Source: Methylobacterium sp. J-068
Lineage (GTDB): Bacteria; Pseudomonadota; Alphaproteobacteria; Rhizobiales; Beijerinckiaceae
NCBI RefSeq assembly: GCF_022829445.1
Contig: NZ_JAKSXY010000092.1
Coordinates: forward strand, 1-64,000
Direction: 5' to 3'
Length of the DNA: 64,000 nt
This document shows positions 1 through 8,152 of the stretch, piece by piece. Every line of letters begins with the position of its first letter. Positions within the stretch are counted from its first letter, which is position 1. The position numbers and the translations under genes were made by a program. The notes under the pieces were generated by a model that saw nothing but the letters and a program-made list of their open reading frames with translations, made no database searches and was not told the origin of the DNA.

Positions 1-76
1 TGGAAGGAGAGGGTTGGGGTGAGGTGTAGTCCATCTCCGGAGAGGTCACGCACCTCACCCTGTCCCTCTCCTTCCA
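1..76. repeat. Long inverted repeat (hairpin) at window start
   Basis: Bases 1-26 and 51-76 are near-perfect inverted copies (about 24 of 26 pairs), with a 24-base loop. The arms are purine-rich on one side (TGGAAGGAGAGGG...) and pyrimidine-rich on the other. It lies outside any gene. It may be a dispersed intergenic palindrome or a transcription terminator of a gene to the left of the window; copy number in the genome would tell. Confidence 0.75.
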
Positions 77-177
77 GGAGAGGGGACCCGCGCTCCGTCT
101 CGTCAGCTGTCCGACCTAATCTACCGGAGGCCGTATCAAGGAGTTAAAACGGCCTAGGCCGGGCGATCTAAGTGTCT

Positions 178-244
178 CTCACAAAACTCCCGCTGCGCCG
201 CCGTGCCCAGAGTGAGGACCGACGGTGGTCGGGAGTTTTGTGAG
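178..244. repeat. Perfect 15-bp inverted repeat downstream of the response regulator
   Basis: The arms CTCACAAAACTCCCG (178-192) and CGGGAGTTTTGTGAG (230-244) are perfectly complementary and separated by 37 bases. The repeat ends 7 bases from the stop codon of the response regulator gene, so it could end transcription of the minus-strand operon, although no T-run follows it. The long loop is more like a pair of mobile-element ends than a classical terminator. Confidence 0.7.
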
Positions 245-250
245 GCACTC

Positions 251-928
251 TTAGTCCCTTTGCAGGACGCGCGCGCCGGCGGCGGCGGCCATGGCGCGGT
301 TGGCGACGCCGAGGGCGCGCAGCAGGGCCGCGACGTGCACTTTCACGGTGCCCTCGCCGAGTTCCAGGCTGCGGGCGATCTCCTTGTTGGAGCGCCCCTC
401 GACGATGAGTTCCAGCACCTCGCGCTGGCGCCGCGTCAGCGAGATTCCGGAGCCCTCGCCCCCTGGCGCCGGCGCCCTCGCGGGTAGCGGCCCGTCGGCC
501 AGGAAGGCCGGCACGAAGATGCTGCCGGCCAGGATGGAGCCCAACGCCCTCACGAGTTCGGCCGCGCCGAACGTCTTGGGGACGTAACCGTGGCCGCCCG
601 CCGCCAGCGCGGTGAGGATGTCGTTGCGGTCGGTTGAGCTCGAGACGATGGCGGTCTTGACGGAGGGAAAGCACTCGCGCACGGCGCTGAGCGAGGCGGC
701 GCCGGCCATGCCGGGCATGCGCAGATCGAACAGCGCGAGCGCCGCATCGGGCAACTCGGCCAGCGCGGCGAGCGCTTCGTCGAGCGAGCCCGTCTCGACG
801 ACCCGTTCGAAGCCGAGATGGCGCGTGAGCAGCGCGGCGACGGCCATGCGGAAGAACTCGTCGTCATCGGCGACGACCGCGATCGGCCCATGGCCACATG
901 TTTCGGGGATCGGGGACCTGTTCGTCAT
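251..928 (-). CDS. NarL/LuxR-family two-component response regulator
   Basis: A DNA-binding response regulator of 225 residues. The N-terminal receiver domain opens with VVADDDEFFRMAV (acidic pocket) and carries the phosphoacceptor Asp in LFDLRMPGM; the switch Ser/Thr and Lys follow (VSSSTD, VPKTFG). The C-terminal LuxR-type helix-turn-helix reads LTRRQREVLELIVEGRSNKEIA. I start at the ATG at 928, preceded by GAGGGG, because a longer reading would overlap the upstream kinase by about 170 bases. It sits 16 bases downstream of the hybrid kinase on the same strand, so the two are very probably a partner pair in one operon. The signal sensed is unknown. Confidence 0.9.
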   Translation of the reverse strand: MTNRSPIPETCGHGPIAVVADDDEFFRMAVAALLTRHLGFERVVETGSLDEALAALAELPDAALALFDLRMPGMAGAASLSAVRECFPSVKTAIVSSSTDRNDILTALAAGGHGYVPKTFGAAELVRALGSILAGSIFVPAFLADGPLPARAPAPGGEGSGISLTRRQREVLELIVEGRSNKEIARSLELGEGTVKVHVAALLRALGVANRAMAAAAGARVLQRD

Positions 929-944
929 CGCAGCGCATGGCCCC

Positions 945-3362
945 TCATCGGCCCGCTCCCAACCCCGCGCTCGGCGCCTCCAGGTCGGCGATGAGGCGCC
1001 GCGTCTCGAAGGACGCGGCCGCGCAGAGGGTCCTGATGCGAGCCAGGGCCGCGTCGAAGCCGGCTCGCCCCTCGTCCGCGATCCGCCGCTCGCCGTATCC
1101 GTCGAGCGCGGCACAGGCCGTGCTCAGCCGCGAGAAGCCGATGAGACCGGCGGCGGCAGCGAGCGCGTGAGCCTCGCGCCGCAGGTCCTCACGCATCTGG
1201 CGTGTTTCGGGCGATGCAAGGAAGCTCTGCGTCAGGAGCTTGCCGAGATGCGTCAGGAGCCGCACCACGCTCTGCGGCGGCAGCAACCCGAGGTTGGCCT
1301 CGTAGGATTCGCGGTCGATCGTCAGCGCGGGTGCCGCGGCGGGGCTCGGCTCCGGCACGGGCCGCGGCGGCGCATCGGGCAACCAGCGGGCGACCATCGC
1401 GTGGAGATCGGCCCTCGAGAACGGCTTGCCAAGATGATCGTCGAGCCCGGCCTCGCGAAACGCCGTGACCTGGGCCGGCAGGACGTTCGCGGTCATCGCG
1501 ATGATCGGAACGCGAGCTCCCGCACCGGGCAGGCAGCGGATCAGGCGGGTCGCCATCAACCCGTCCATGCCCGGCATCTGGATGTCCATCAGCACGATGT
1601 CGTAGGCGCTCGCCTCGACCGCCCGGACGGCGGCGAAGCCGTTCTCGGCGATGTCGACGGTATGTCCGGCGGCCCGCAGCATGACGCCGGCCAGTTCGCG
1701 GTTGATGTCGATATCCTCCACGAGCAGGATTTTGGCGGGCCTGGCGGGTGCCACGCAGGCGGGGTGTGCGGCCGTCTCGGCCGGCGCGTCCGCGCGCGGC
1801 AGGGTGAGCCTGAACCAGAAGGTCGAGCCGTGCCCGGCCACCGAGTTCACCCCGATCTCTCCGCCCATGCGCTCGACGAGACGCTTGCTGATCGCGAGGC
1901 CGAGGCCGGTGCCGCCGACATCCCGCCGGATCGAGTTGTCGACCTGGTAGAAGCGCTCGAACAATCTCTGCTGATGATCGTCGGGAATGCCGATGCCGGT
2001 GTCGGCGACGCTGACATGGATGCGTTCGCCCCACGGTGTGCGGCCCTCGTGGCGCAAGCTGAGCGTGATGCTGCCGCGCGGCGTGAACTTCACCGCATTG
2101 TTCAAGAGGTTGAGGAGCACTTGCTGCAGCCTGGACTCGTCGCCGACGAGGTGCACCGGGATGCTGGAATCGATCAGGGTCACCACATCGAGGCGCTTGT
2201 CGGAGGCCGACGCACCGACGATGGTCAGACAACCGTCGACCAGCGGTTGCAGCGCGAAGGGCTTGAGATCGAGGGTGATGGTGCCGGCCTCGACCGATGC
2301 TAAGTCTAGGATGTCGTTGACGATGCCCAGCAGGTTCGCGCCAGACGCGCGCACAAGGTTTGCATAGCGCTGGAGGTCGCCGTCGAGTCGTTCCGAACCG
2401 GCGAGCAGCCCGGCAAAGCCGATCACTGCGTTGAGCGGCGTACGGAGTTCGTGGCTCATGGCAGACAGAAATTCGGTCTTGGCGGCATTGGCTCGTTCGG
2501 CGGATAAGCGTGCCGCTTCCGCCTCGCGCTTGGCCTCGACCAGCGCGGTTTCGGCCTCCTTCCGGGCGGAGATGTCGAGATTCAATCCGGTTATGTTGCG
2601 TGGCGCTCCGCTCTCGTCGTGGCAAGGTCTGCCGATGGCTTGAAGCCAACGCAGGTCACCATTGGCAAGGCGGACGCGGAATTCGACATCGAACGTCGAA
2701 GCCCGCTCGACCGCAGCACGGACGGTTCGCAACGTCGGTGCTCGATCCGCCGGATGGATCCGACGCATCCAATCTTTTATATCGATGATTGCGGGCCGGT
2801 CGCCGGCCAGACCGTGCAGGCCCGCACTGACGGGAGCGAGAACCATTTCCTGGCTCTCGAACCTCACATCGAATAGGCCCGCGCCGGCAGCTTCTTGAGA
2901 CAATCGAAGCAGTGCGCTCATCTCTTCGAGCTCGCGACGGTTCCGGATCATGCTTTCGATGTCGAGAGCCGAGACGAGGCGACCGACCAGTTCGCCGTCC
3001 GTGACGAGTGGCTTGAACGTCAATTGATGCCAGAGGTCCCGCCCGTCGCCGCTTCGCAGCCGCGCCTCACAGGTGTTACCTCCTGCGCGTCCCACGCGGA
3101 GGGCATCCTGAACCAGTTCCTCGTCGTCCCGATGACACCGAGCCAACGAACCGCCGCGACCAGCGATGTCGTCTCCAAAATATACGTAGAATGCCTCATT
3201 GGCGTAGATCACCTTTTCTGTATTGGCGCTTTCTACCCAGACGAGTTCTGGAAGCGAATCGGTGATCAGGCGGCAGAGCTCACGGGTTTCTTGTATGCCG
3301 ATGCCGTTCGGATTTTCCCCACGTCGACGCGTCTCTTCGAGAGATTTGGAAAACGTCGACAC
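945..3362 (-). CDS. Hybrid sensor histidine kinase (PAS-PAS-HisKA-HATPase-REC-HPt)
   Basis: An 805-residue, apparently cytoplasmic sensor kinase. Two PAS-like regions occupy about residues 25-140 and 150-270, and an Ala/Glu-rich coiled coil leads into HisKA with the phospho-His at 304 (SHELRTPLN). The ATPase shows the N box NLLNNAVKF, G1 DTGIGIPD and G2 GTGLGLAIS (residues 410-520). A receiver domain (545-660) has Asp593 in LMDIQMPGMDG. The C-terminal HPt-like segment has His732 in REAHALAAAAGLIG. This is a full internal phosphorelay, and the adjacent LuxR-type regulator is the likely output. The start codon is GTG at 3362. No transmembrane segment is visible, so the signal is probably cytoplasmic. 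Confidence 0.92.
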   Translation of the reverse strand: MSTFSKSLEETRRRGENPNGIGIQETRELCRLITDSLPELVWVESANTEKVIYANEAFYVYFGDDIAGRGGSLARCHRDDEELVQDALRVGRAGGNTCEARLRSGDGRDLWHQLTFKPLVTDGELVGRLVSALDIESMIRNRRELEEMSALLRLSQEAAGAGLFDVRFESQEMVLAPVSAGLHGLAGDRPAIIDIKDWMRRIHPADRAPTLRTVRAAVERASTFDVEFRVRLANGDLRWLQAIGRPCHDESGAPRNITGLNLDISARKEAETALVEAKREAEAARLSAERANAAKTEFLSAMSHELRTPLNAVIGFAGLLAGSERLDGDLQRYANLVRASGANLLGIVNDILDLASVEAGTITLDLKPFALQPLVDGCLTIVGASASDKRLDVVTLIDSSIPVHLVGDESRLQQVLLNLLNNAVKFTPRGSITLSLRHEGRTPWGERIHVSVADTGIGIPDDHQQRLFERFYQVDNSIRRDVGGTGLGLAISKRLVERMGGEIGVNSVAGHGSTFWFRLTLPRADAPAETAAHPACVAPARPAKILLVEDIDINRELAGVMLRAAGHTVDIAENGFAAVRAVEASAYDIVLMDIQMPGMDGLMATRLIRCLPGAGARVPIIAMTANVLPAQVTAFREAGLDDHLGKPFSRADLHAMVARWLPDAPPRPVPEPSPAAAPALTIDRESYEANLGLLPPQSVVRLLTHLGKLLTQSFLASPETRQMREDLRREAHALAAAAGLIGFSRLSTACAALDGYGERRIADEGRAGFDAALARIRTLCAAASFETRRLIADLEAPSAGLGAGR

Positions 3363-3608
3363 TTGAGAAGCCCTTTTCCAGAAATTTATCCGTGGCGCAC
3401 TTTTACATAAATCATCGGAATTTAATCGATCTACTGACCGAATACATTTGCATCAATAAATCGAGCCAAAGCCTGGACTGCCAATGTATATTTAAAAATC
3501 CTATAAACGTCTATTCTTTTAAGAACATAAAACTCTTAAGGTTTTATTAACTACGAGATGGGACCCCTTCCAGGCGCTTAATGACAGCCCCGGAACCTCA
3601 TCGCTGCC

Positions 3609-3956
3609 ATGGATTCCGCCTCCCACTTTTTTGCGCACTCGCAGTCGGAAGATCGACGCCAACATAGACGGCTGCCCGTAACCGTCTCCGCACGGGTTCT
3701 TCACGCTGACAGGCTGTATCGGACCGAAGTTTTGGATTTGAGCGATGGCGGGATGCTGCTGGCTCCGATCGATGCATTGTGCGATGCAGAGCAGCAGATC
3801 ATTCACATAGAATCCGCAGCCCTTGGTAAGATCGAAGCTAGAGTGGTCTGCGTAAGCAAAATCGGAATTCATGTTAAAGTAGAACTGTCGGCATCGACTT
3901 ACAGACACGCTGTCGAGCGACTCATCAACATAACTCGCATCTGGACTAAAGAATAA
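3609..3956 (+). CDS. PilZ-domain protein (c-di-GMP receptor candidate)
   Basis: A 115-residue single-domain PilZ protein. The c-di-GMP binding signature is present: RRQHRR near residues 16-21 (RxxxR motif) and DLSDGGM near residues 43-49 (D/NxSxxG). Proteins of this type change conformation on binding c-di-GMP and act on motility, polysaccharide synthesis or transcription; the target here is unknown. The gene stands alone in a stretch of clearly lower G+C than its neighbours (coding region near 50%), which suggests relaxed codon selection or later acquisition. Confidence 0.85.
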   Translation: MDSASHFFAHSQSEDRRQHRRLPVTVSARVLHADRLYRTEVLDLSDGGMLLAPIDALCDAEQQIIHIESAALGKIEARVVCVSKIGIHVKVELSASTYRHAVERLINITRIWTKE

Positions 3957-4073
3957 TACAAATTATTGCCATATATCTACATTCTAATCTTATAGATTAG
4001 ATCGCGAAAAACATCCTGCGCGCAATTTTGATTAGAAATTTCGGTTTTGAAACAAATAAAAAATTTGATCGAT
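3957..4073. repeat. AT-rich spacer with small palindrome after the PilZ gene
   Basis: A short A+T-rich spacer. It contains a perfect 7-bp hairpin TCTAATC/GATTAGA at 3983-4001 with a 5-base loop, 27 bases after the PilZ stop. The stem is too AT-rich for a strong terminator, so it could equally be a protein-binding site. Confidence 0.45.
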
Positions 4074-4532
4074 TTATAACCAGTCATATCTCGACGTACC
4101 TTTAGCAGGCCGCCGAGAAAGTCTGGCGTCCCGTTCGGTTTGGATGACTGTCGCTGCCGTGTGGGAGATTGCCCATCCTGAAGCGGCTCGACCCGGCGGC
4201 TTTGGCGGGTCCGCGGGACGCGCCTCGGCCAGAAGCCTGGGCAGGCGCACGAGGTTGTAGGCGACGGCCACGAAAGAACCGGGCATCCGGATCGATGGTC
4301 GAGGCATCGGCCGCGTTCGAGCGTGTCTCGTTGCGCAAATCGCGCTCGCCTTTGCGGCCCGCCCCGGCGGTTCGCCCGGGCCGTCTTTCAGCCGGAAGCG
4401 CGTCATGCGCGCCCAGGCCTCGATCGACGTGCCGTCGAGGGAGAAGGGGTCGCCCGACAGGATCGTCTCCGGGTCAGGCCTGACAGCGACTTCTTCAGCA
4501 GCCTGGTAGGGTTGATCGAGCCGGCCCCGCAC
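4074..4532 (-). pseudogene. Degenerate IS5-type transposase remnant
   Basis: The minus-strand reading contains two blocks typical of the IS5-type DDE transposases of alphaproteobacteria: FSLDGTSIEAWARMTRF followed by RLKDG (family form FSVDGTLIEAWASMKSFRPKDG), and near the C terminus VAVAYNLVRLPRLL (family form MAAYNLVRLPKLL). The segment between the blocks, which should hold the central catalytic core, is far too short. The N-terminal part is also absent. It is therefore a decayed, internally deleted copy and not a functional gene. Terminal inverted repeats were not found. Confidence 0.75.
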
Positions 4533-4620
4533 GAGCGCTCGCGATGGCTTCGCGCGCGGCGCCCTCGTCAGGCGACGCGCGCACCGCTAAAGCCGGGGGA
4601 TCGATCCGCGAAAGCAGCGC

Positions 4621-4875
4621 ATGGTTCCGCACCGTCTCGTCATGGCCGTCCTTCTCTGCCTCGGCACCTTTCATGCGGATGCCGCCGAGCGGGTGGTGGC
4701 ACCGAGCCTCTGCCCCGACACCGCGCCCGAGGGCGTGCGGCTGCCGGCGCGGGCCGGGTGCGGGAACGGCGGGCCGCCGCGCGCCGCGCGGGACGCGCGC
4801 GGGGTCCGTGAGATCGACGGCGTGCAGATCCGGGTCGGCGGCCGGGTGAGCGTCGAATCCGGCCTCCGCCGATGA
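4621..4875 (+). CDS. Small exported protein of unknown function
   Basis: An 84-residue protein with an N-terminal hydrophobic segment (LVMAVLLCLGTFHADA) that looks like a signal peptide with cleavage near residue 22. The mature part is Arg- and Pro-rich with two Cys (SLCPD, AGCGN) that could pair in the periplasm. Its stop codon overlaps the start of the next gene as ATGA, so translation of the two is probably coupled. I do not recognise the family. The overlap and the credible signal peptide are the reasons to treat it as real. Confidence 0.6.
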   Translation: MVPHRLVMAVLLCLGTFHADAAERVVAPSLCPDTAPEGVRLPARAGCGNGGPPRAARDARGVREIDGVQIRVGGRVSVESGLRR

Positions 4876-5549
4876 CGTTTCTCGCCGGAGCGCTGGCGCT
4901 TCTCCTGATGTGGTGGTTCGGGCGGGACGCCCTGCGACGCTATCCCGCGCTCTCCGCGCGCCTCGTCCGGCAGGTCGGGGGCTATGTCGCCCTGGCGGCG
5001 GCGGGCCTGCTTCTCGTGCGGGGCCGCATCGAGATCGCGCTCCTGCTCGGGGCCGGAGCCGTCTGGCTGCTGGAAGGGAAGCACGGGCTGACGCGGCGGG
5101 CGCGGGGGCTCGCCGCGCGCTACGATCCGCGCCGGCTCATCGGCGCGACCATCCGCTTCGACGCGGAGGGGGAGGGGGTCGCCCTCGTCGGCCCCCATGC
5201 GGGTCGGTCGCTCGCGACGATCCCACTTTCCGGCCTCCTCGCCCTGTTCGGGCGGGAGGCGGAGACGAACCGGCGCCTAGAGGCGTATCTGGACGGCCGG
5301 CATCCCGGCTGGCGTGTAGACGCTGAGGCTGATGCCGACGCGCGGGCGCGCCGCCCGGCGTATCCAGGGGCGATGACGGAGCAGCAGGCCTATGAGATCC
5401 TGGGGCTTGAGCGCGGGGCGTCCCTGGAGCAGGTCCGCGCGGCTCATCGGACGCTGATGAAGCGGCTGCACCCCGACCAGGGGGGCACGGCCGAGCAGGC
5501 GGCCCGCGTCAACGCGGCCCGGGACAGGCTTTACAACCGACATCGCTGA
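4872..5549 (+). CDS. Membrane-anchored J-domain (DnaJ-like) protein
   Basis: 225 residues. Two hydrophobic helices at about residues 3-17 and 35-65 anchor the protein. The C terminus (about 170-225) is a J domain: EQQAYEILGLERGASLEQV, helix II, then the HPD motif in LMKRLHPDQGG, which stimulates the ATPase of Hsp70. The order, membrane segment first and a truncated J domain at the extreme C terminus, resembles Tim14/DjlA-like proteins rather than canonical DnaJ. It probably recruits DnaK to the inner membrane face. Which client it serves is unknown, but the coupled exported protein upstream is the obvious candidate partner. Confidence 0.85.
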   Translation: MTFLAGALALLLMWWFGRDALRRYPALSARLVRQVGGYVALAAAGLLLVRGRIEIALLLGAGAVWLLEGKHGLTRRARGLAARYDPRRLIGATIRFDAEGEGVALVGPHAGRSLATIPLSGLLALFGREAETNRRLEAYLDGRHPGWRVDAEADADARARRPAYPGAMTEQQAYEILGLERGASLEQVRAAHRTLMKRLHPDQGGTAEQAARVNAARDRLYNRHR

Positions 5550-5649
5550 TACTCCACGCGCGTTGCCAGACGGGATGGGCAGTCGTCGTCGCCCGCCCGG
5601 CGAAACACGTCGGGCGAAGCATAAAATCAGAAGCGCTGGACGAAGGCGG

Positions 5650-7137
5650 TCAGCTGCGGGTGGCGAAGCAGCTGAAGCCGCTGCGCTTCAGAGCGTTGCA
5701 GGCGTCCTGCGCCGTGTCCTGCTGGGCGAAGCCCGAGAAGCGGGCCCGGAACAGGGTCGCGCCGCCATGCTCGACCTTGACCGTGTAGGGCGCGGCCTTG
5801 GAGAGCGCACCGCCGGCGCGGCTGCGGGCATCGGCGAGCATCGACTTCGCCTTGTCCTCGTCGTCCATGGCGCCGAGCTGAATCACCCAAGCCGTCGGGG
5901 TGATCCGGGCACCGGCCACGGGCTTCGGCGCCTCGGTGCGGGGGCCGTCGACGGAGGCGAGGCGGGCGTCGCTCTTCCCCCCGGCCGGGAAGGCCGTCTG
6001 ACCGCCGGAGGGCGCATAGGCCTGAGCGGAGGCCGGCAGGGCGCTCGTACGCCACTTCATGCCGGCGCTACCGGGCGTCGTGGTGGTGCGGTTCGGGCTG
6101 ATGTCGAGGGGCTGACCGCCCCGGACGGTCGAGGCGGTGGTCTCGATGTCGTCGTCGTCCGCCGAGGCGACCTGCGTGCGGGTGCGCGAGGCGCCGTCGG
6201 CCACCACGGCCGGCCGGGCGCGCTCGGCGACCTCGACCGCCGGGGGGGCCTGGCGCGCACCCGCATAGGCGCGCGGCAGGGACTGGCGCACGAGGTCGGC
6301 CATGATGCGGTCGCGGCTGGCGCCCGACTTGCCGCCGAGCACGATCGCGACGATCTGGCGGTCGTCGAGCCGGGCCGCCGTCATCAGGTTGAAGCCGGAG
6401 TCGCGGGTGTAGCCGGTCTTGATGCCGTCGACGCCCTGGACGTTGCCGAGGAGCCGGTTGTGGTTACCGATCACCCGGCCCCGGAAGGCGAAGGAGCGGG
6501 TCTGGAAGTACTTGTAGTAGCGCGGGAAGCGGTCCTGGATCGCGCGGGCGAGCACCGTGAGGTCGCGTGCCGTGGTGATCTGGTCGGCATCCGGCAGACC
6601 GGAGGCGTTGGCGTAGTTGGTCCGCGTCATGCCCAGGGCCTTGGCCTTCTGGGTCATCATCTCGGCGAAGCGCGGCTCCGAGCCGGCGATGTTCTCACCG
6701 ATGGCACAGGCGACGTCGTTGGCGGACTTCGTCACGATGGCCTTGATCGCGTCCTCGACCTCGATGGTCGAGCCCGGGCGCAGGCCGAGCTTCGAGGGCG
6801 CCTGGGCGGCGGCATGGGCCGAGATGCTGAGCGGCGATTCCAGGGTGAAGCGGCCGCGCTCCAGCTGCTCGAACAGCATGTAGAGGGTCATCACCTTGGT
6901 GATGGAGGCCGGGTGGCGCAGCGAATCCTCGTTGATCGCGTGCAGCGTCTTGCCCGTCTTCACGTCCACCACCATGGCGGCGTAGGGCGGGTTGTATCCC
7001 CCGCCGCCACCGCCGCGATGATGGTGGCCGCGTCGCGCCTCCGCAGGGGAGGCGAGCGCCGTGAGAACGGCCGCCGCCGCGATGGCGGCCGACAACGCAG
7101 GCACCCGACCGGCGCGGGGAGAAGGGCTACGCATCAC
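5650..7137 (-). CDS. D-alanyl-D-alanine carboxypeptidase (peptidase S11) with SPOR domain
   Basis: A penicillin-binding protein that trims the terminal D-Ala of peptidoglycan stem peptides in the periplasm. A signal peptide covers about residues 1-35. The S11 catalytic motifs are all present: SITK (Ser78, Lys81), SAN (138-140) and KTG (240-242). A Pro/Thr-rich linker follows, and a C-terminal SPOR domain (about 415-495, starting AWVIQLGAM) should bind denuded glycan strands at the division septum. After the signal peptide there is an unusual His/Gly-rich stretch (RRGHHHRGGGGGG). The length, 495 residues, matches SPOR-containing DacA-like proteins of alphaproteobacteria. Confidence 0.93.
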   Translation of the reverse strand: MMRSPSPRAGRVPALSAAIAAAAVLTALASPAEARRGHHHRGGGGGGYNPPYAAMVVDVKTGKTLHAINEDSLRHPASITKVMTLYMLFEQLERGRFTLESPLSISAHAAAQAPSKLGLRPGSTIEVEDAIKAIVTKSANDVACAIGENIAGSEPRFAEMMTQKAKALGMTRTNYANASGLPDADQITTARDLTVLARAIQDRFPRYYKYFQTRSFAFRGRVIGNHNRLLGNVQGVDGIKTGYTRDSGFNLMTAARLDDRQIVAIVLGGKSGASRDRIMADLVRQSLPRAYAGARQAPPAVEVAERARPAVVADGASRTRTQVASADDDDIETTASTVRGGQPLDISPNRTTTTPGSAGMKWRTSALPASAQAYAPSGGQTAFPAGGKSDARLASVDGPRTEAPKPVAGARITPTAWVIQLGAMDDEDKAKSMLADARSRAGGALSKAAPYTVKVEHGGATLFRARFSGFAQQDTAQDACNALKRSGFSCFATRS

Positions 7138-7307
7138 GACTCACTGCCTCGACATGCACGGCTCCGGGGAGCCGGCTTGCACTGCAACAACTGGGCGCGG
7201 ATCGCGGAACGTGCCGCCGTGACCCCGCAACATCTGTCAATCAGGCTAGGTCGACGCAGTTACGGCCCGGTTAATGGCAGCGCGCCAATTTTCCGATCGG
7301 ATGCCTC

Positions 7308-7352
7308 ATATTGCGTTGCAATATAACGCTTGACGTTTGATGCTGCATTGCA
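7308..7352 (+). promoter_or_regulatory. Phasin promoter with two TGC-N3-GCA operator sites
   Basis: Two sites of the form TGC-N3-GCA flank a -35-like TTGACG (7330-7335). The first is a perfect palindrome ATATTGC-GTT-GCAATAT (7308-7324); the second is TGCTGCATTGCA (7341-7352). PhaR/PhbF repressors of polyhydroxyalkanoate granule genes are known to bind this type of site in phasin promoters. The second site lies where the -10 spacer would be, a position suited to repression. The assignment to PhaR is inference. Confidence 0.6.
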
Positions 7353-7443
7353 CACATCTGAGCCACGGGTCCTGAGGGGGCCCTGCGGGCATGCGCCCGA
7401 CAAGTCAGGGACGGCCCGCATGGGCTTCGATAAGGATCGCCAG

Positions 7444-7884
7444 ATGACCCAGATGTTCGAGAAGGCCGCCGAGCTCAACAAGACCGGCCTGTCCAAGGTG
7501 ATGAAGGGCGTCTCCTCGCTCTCGAAGGCCAACCAGACCGCCGGGATCGAGATCGCCGATTTCGCCAAGGAATCCTACGCCGCTGGCGCCGAGACGATGA
7601 AGAAGCTGGCCACCGCGCGTAGCCCCCAGGCCGCCATGGAAATCCAGGGCGCCTACCTCAAGGCCTCCTACGAGCGCCTGCAGGGCCACGCCAAGGTGAT
7701 GACCGAGCTCTACCAGGGCCTCGCCCAGGACATCGGCGCCCCGGTGGCCGGCGGCGCCTCGTTCGACCCCAAGGCTTTCTTCGACCCCAAGGCTTTCTTC
7801 GACGTGAAGGCCTTCTTCGACCCCGCCAACTTCCCCAAGGTCCCCGGCTTCCCGGCCGTTTCGGGCTCGAAGCAGGCCGCCTGA
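7444..7884 (+). CDS. Phasin family protein
   Basis: A 146-residue phasin, an amphipathic helical protein that coats polyhydroxyalkanoate granules. The sequence is of the Phasin_2 type: FAKESYAAGAETMKKL, a region rich in Ala and Gln, then SYERLQGHAKVMTELYQGLAQD. The C-terminal tail carries three near-copies of DPKAFF (about residues 105-125) and ends in a Pro-rich segment. I choose ATG 7444 because AAGGA lies 8 bases upstream; an in-frame ATG at 7420 has no such site. Upstream is a PhaR-type operator pair and downstream a strong terminator, so it is monocistronic. Confidence 0.88.
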   Translation: MTQMFEKAAELNKTGLSKVMKGVSSLSKANQTAGIEIADFAKESYAAGAETMKKLATARSPQAAMEIQGAYLKASYERLQGHAKVMTELYQGLAQDIGAPVAGGASFDPKAFFDPKAFFDVKAFFDPANFPKVPGFPAVSGSKQAA

Positions 7885-7942
7885 ACACCGGGCTGCGGCG
7901 AGGACCAACCCTCCGCCGCCCACGCCGAACGATTCCGATCCG

Positions 7943-7975
7943 GCCCCGCGCGAGACCTCGCGCGGGGCTTTTTTT
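7943..7975 (+). terminator. Rho-independent terminator of the phasin gene
   Basis: An 11-bp GC-rich stem (CCCCGCGCGAG against CTCGCGCGGGG, within 7943-7968) with a 4-base loop is followed by seven T. It starts 58 bases after the phasin stop. Confidence 0.9.
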
Positions 7976-8152
7976 CGCCCGAAAGCCCAGCTTCGCCAAG
8001 GGTGGAGCGACGGGTGGAGCGACGGCCGGCCGGCGCCGCCTCGGACAAGTGCGCGCAGCCGACTGGCGAACCGGCCGATCGCTCTATAGATTGCTCTCGA
8101 TGCGAGCGCGCCTCGCCGGCGCGACCCGCGGACCCGCAGCTTCACGAGCAGC

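Noticed and set aside
612..2303. Long open frame on the plus strand opposite the hybrid kinase
   Set aside because: It lies antisense to a kinase with complete motifs, its product is Arg/Gly/Ala-rich without any domain, and such frames are common opposite GC-rich genes.
5563..7326. Long plus-strand frame opposite the carboxypeptidase
   Set aside because: Antisense shadow of a gene with all S11 motifs; the translation is low-complexity Arg/Gly.
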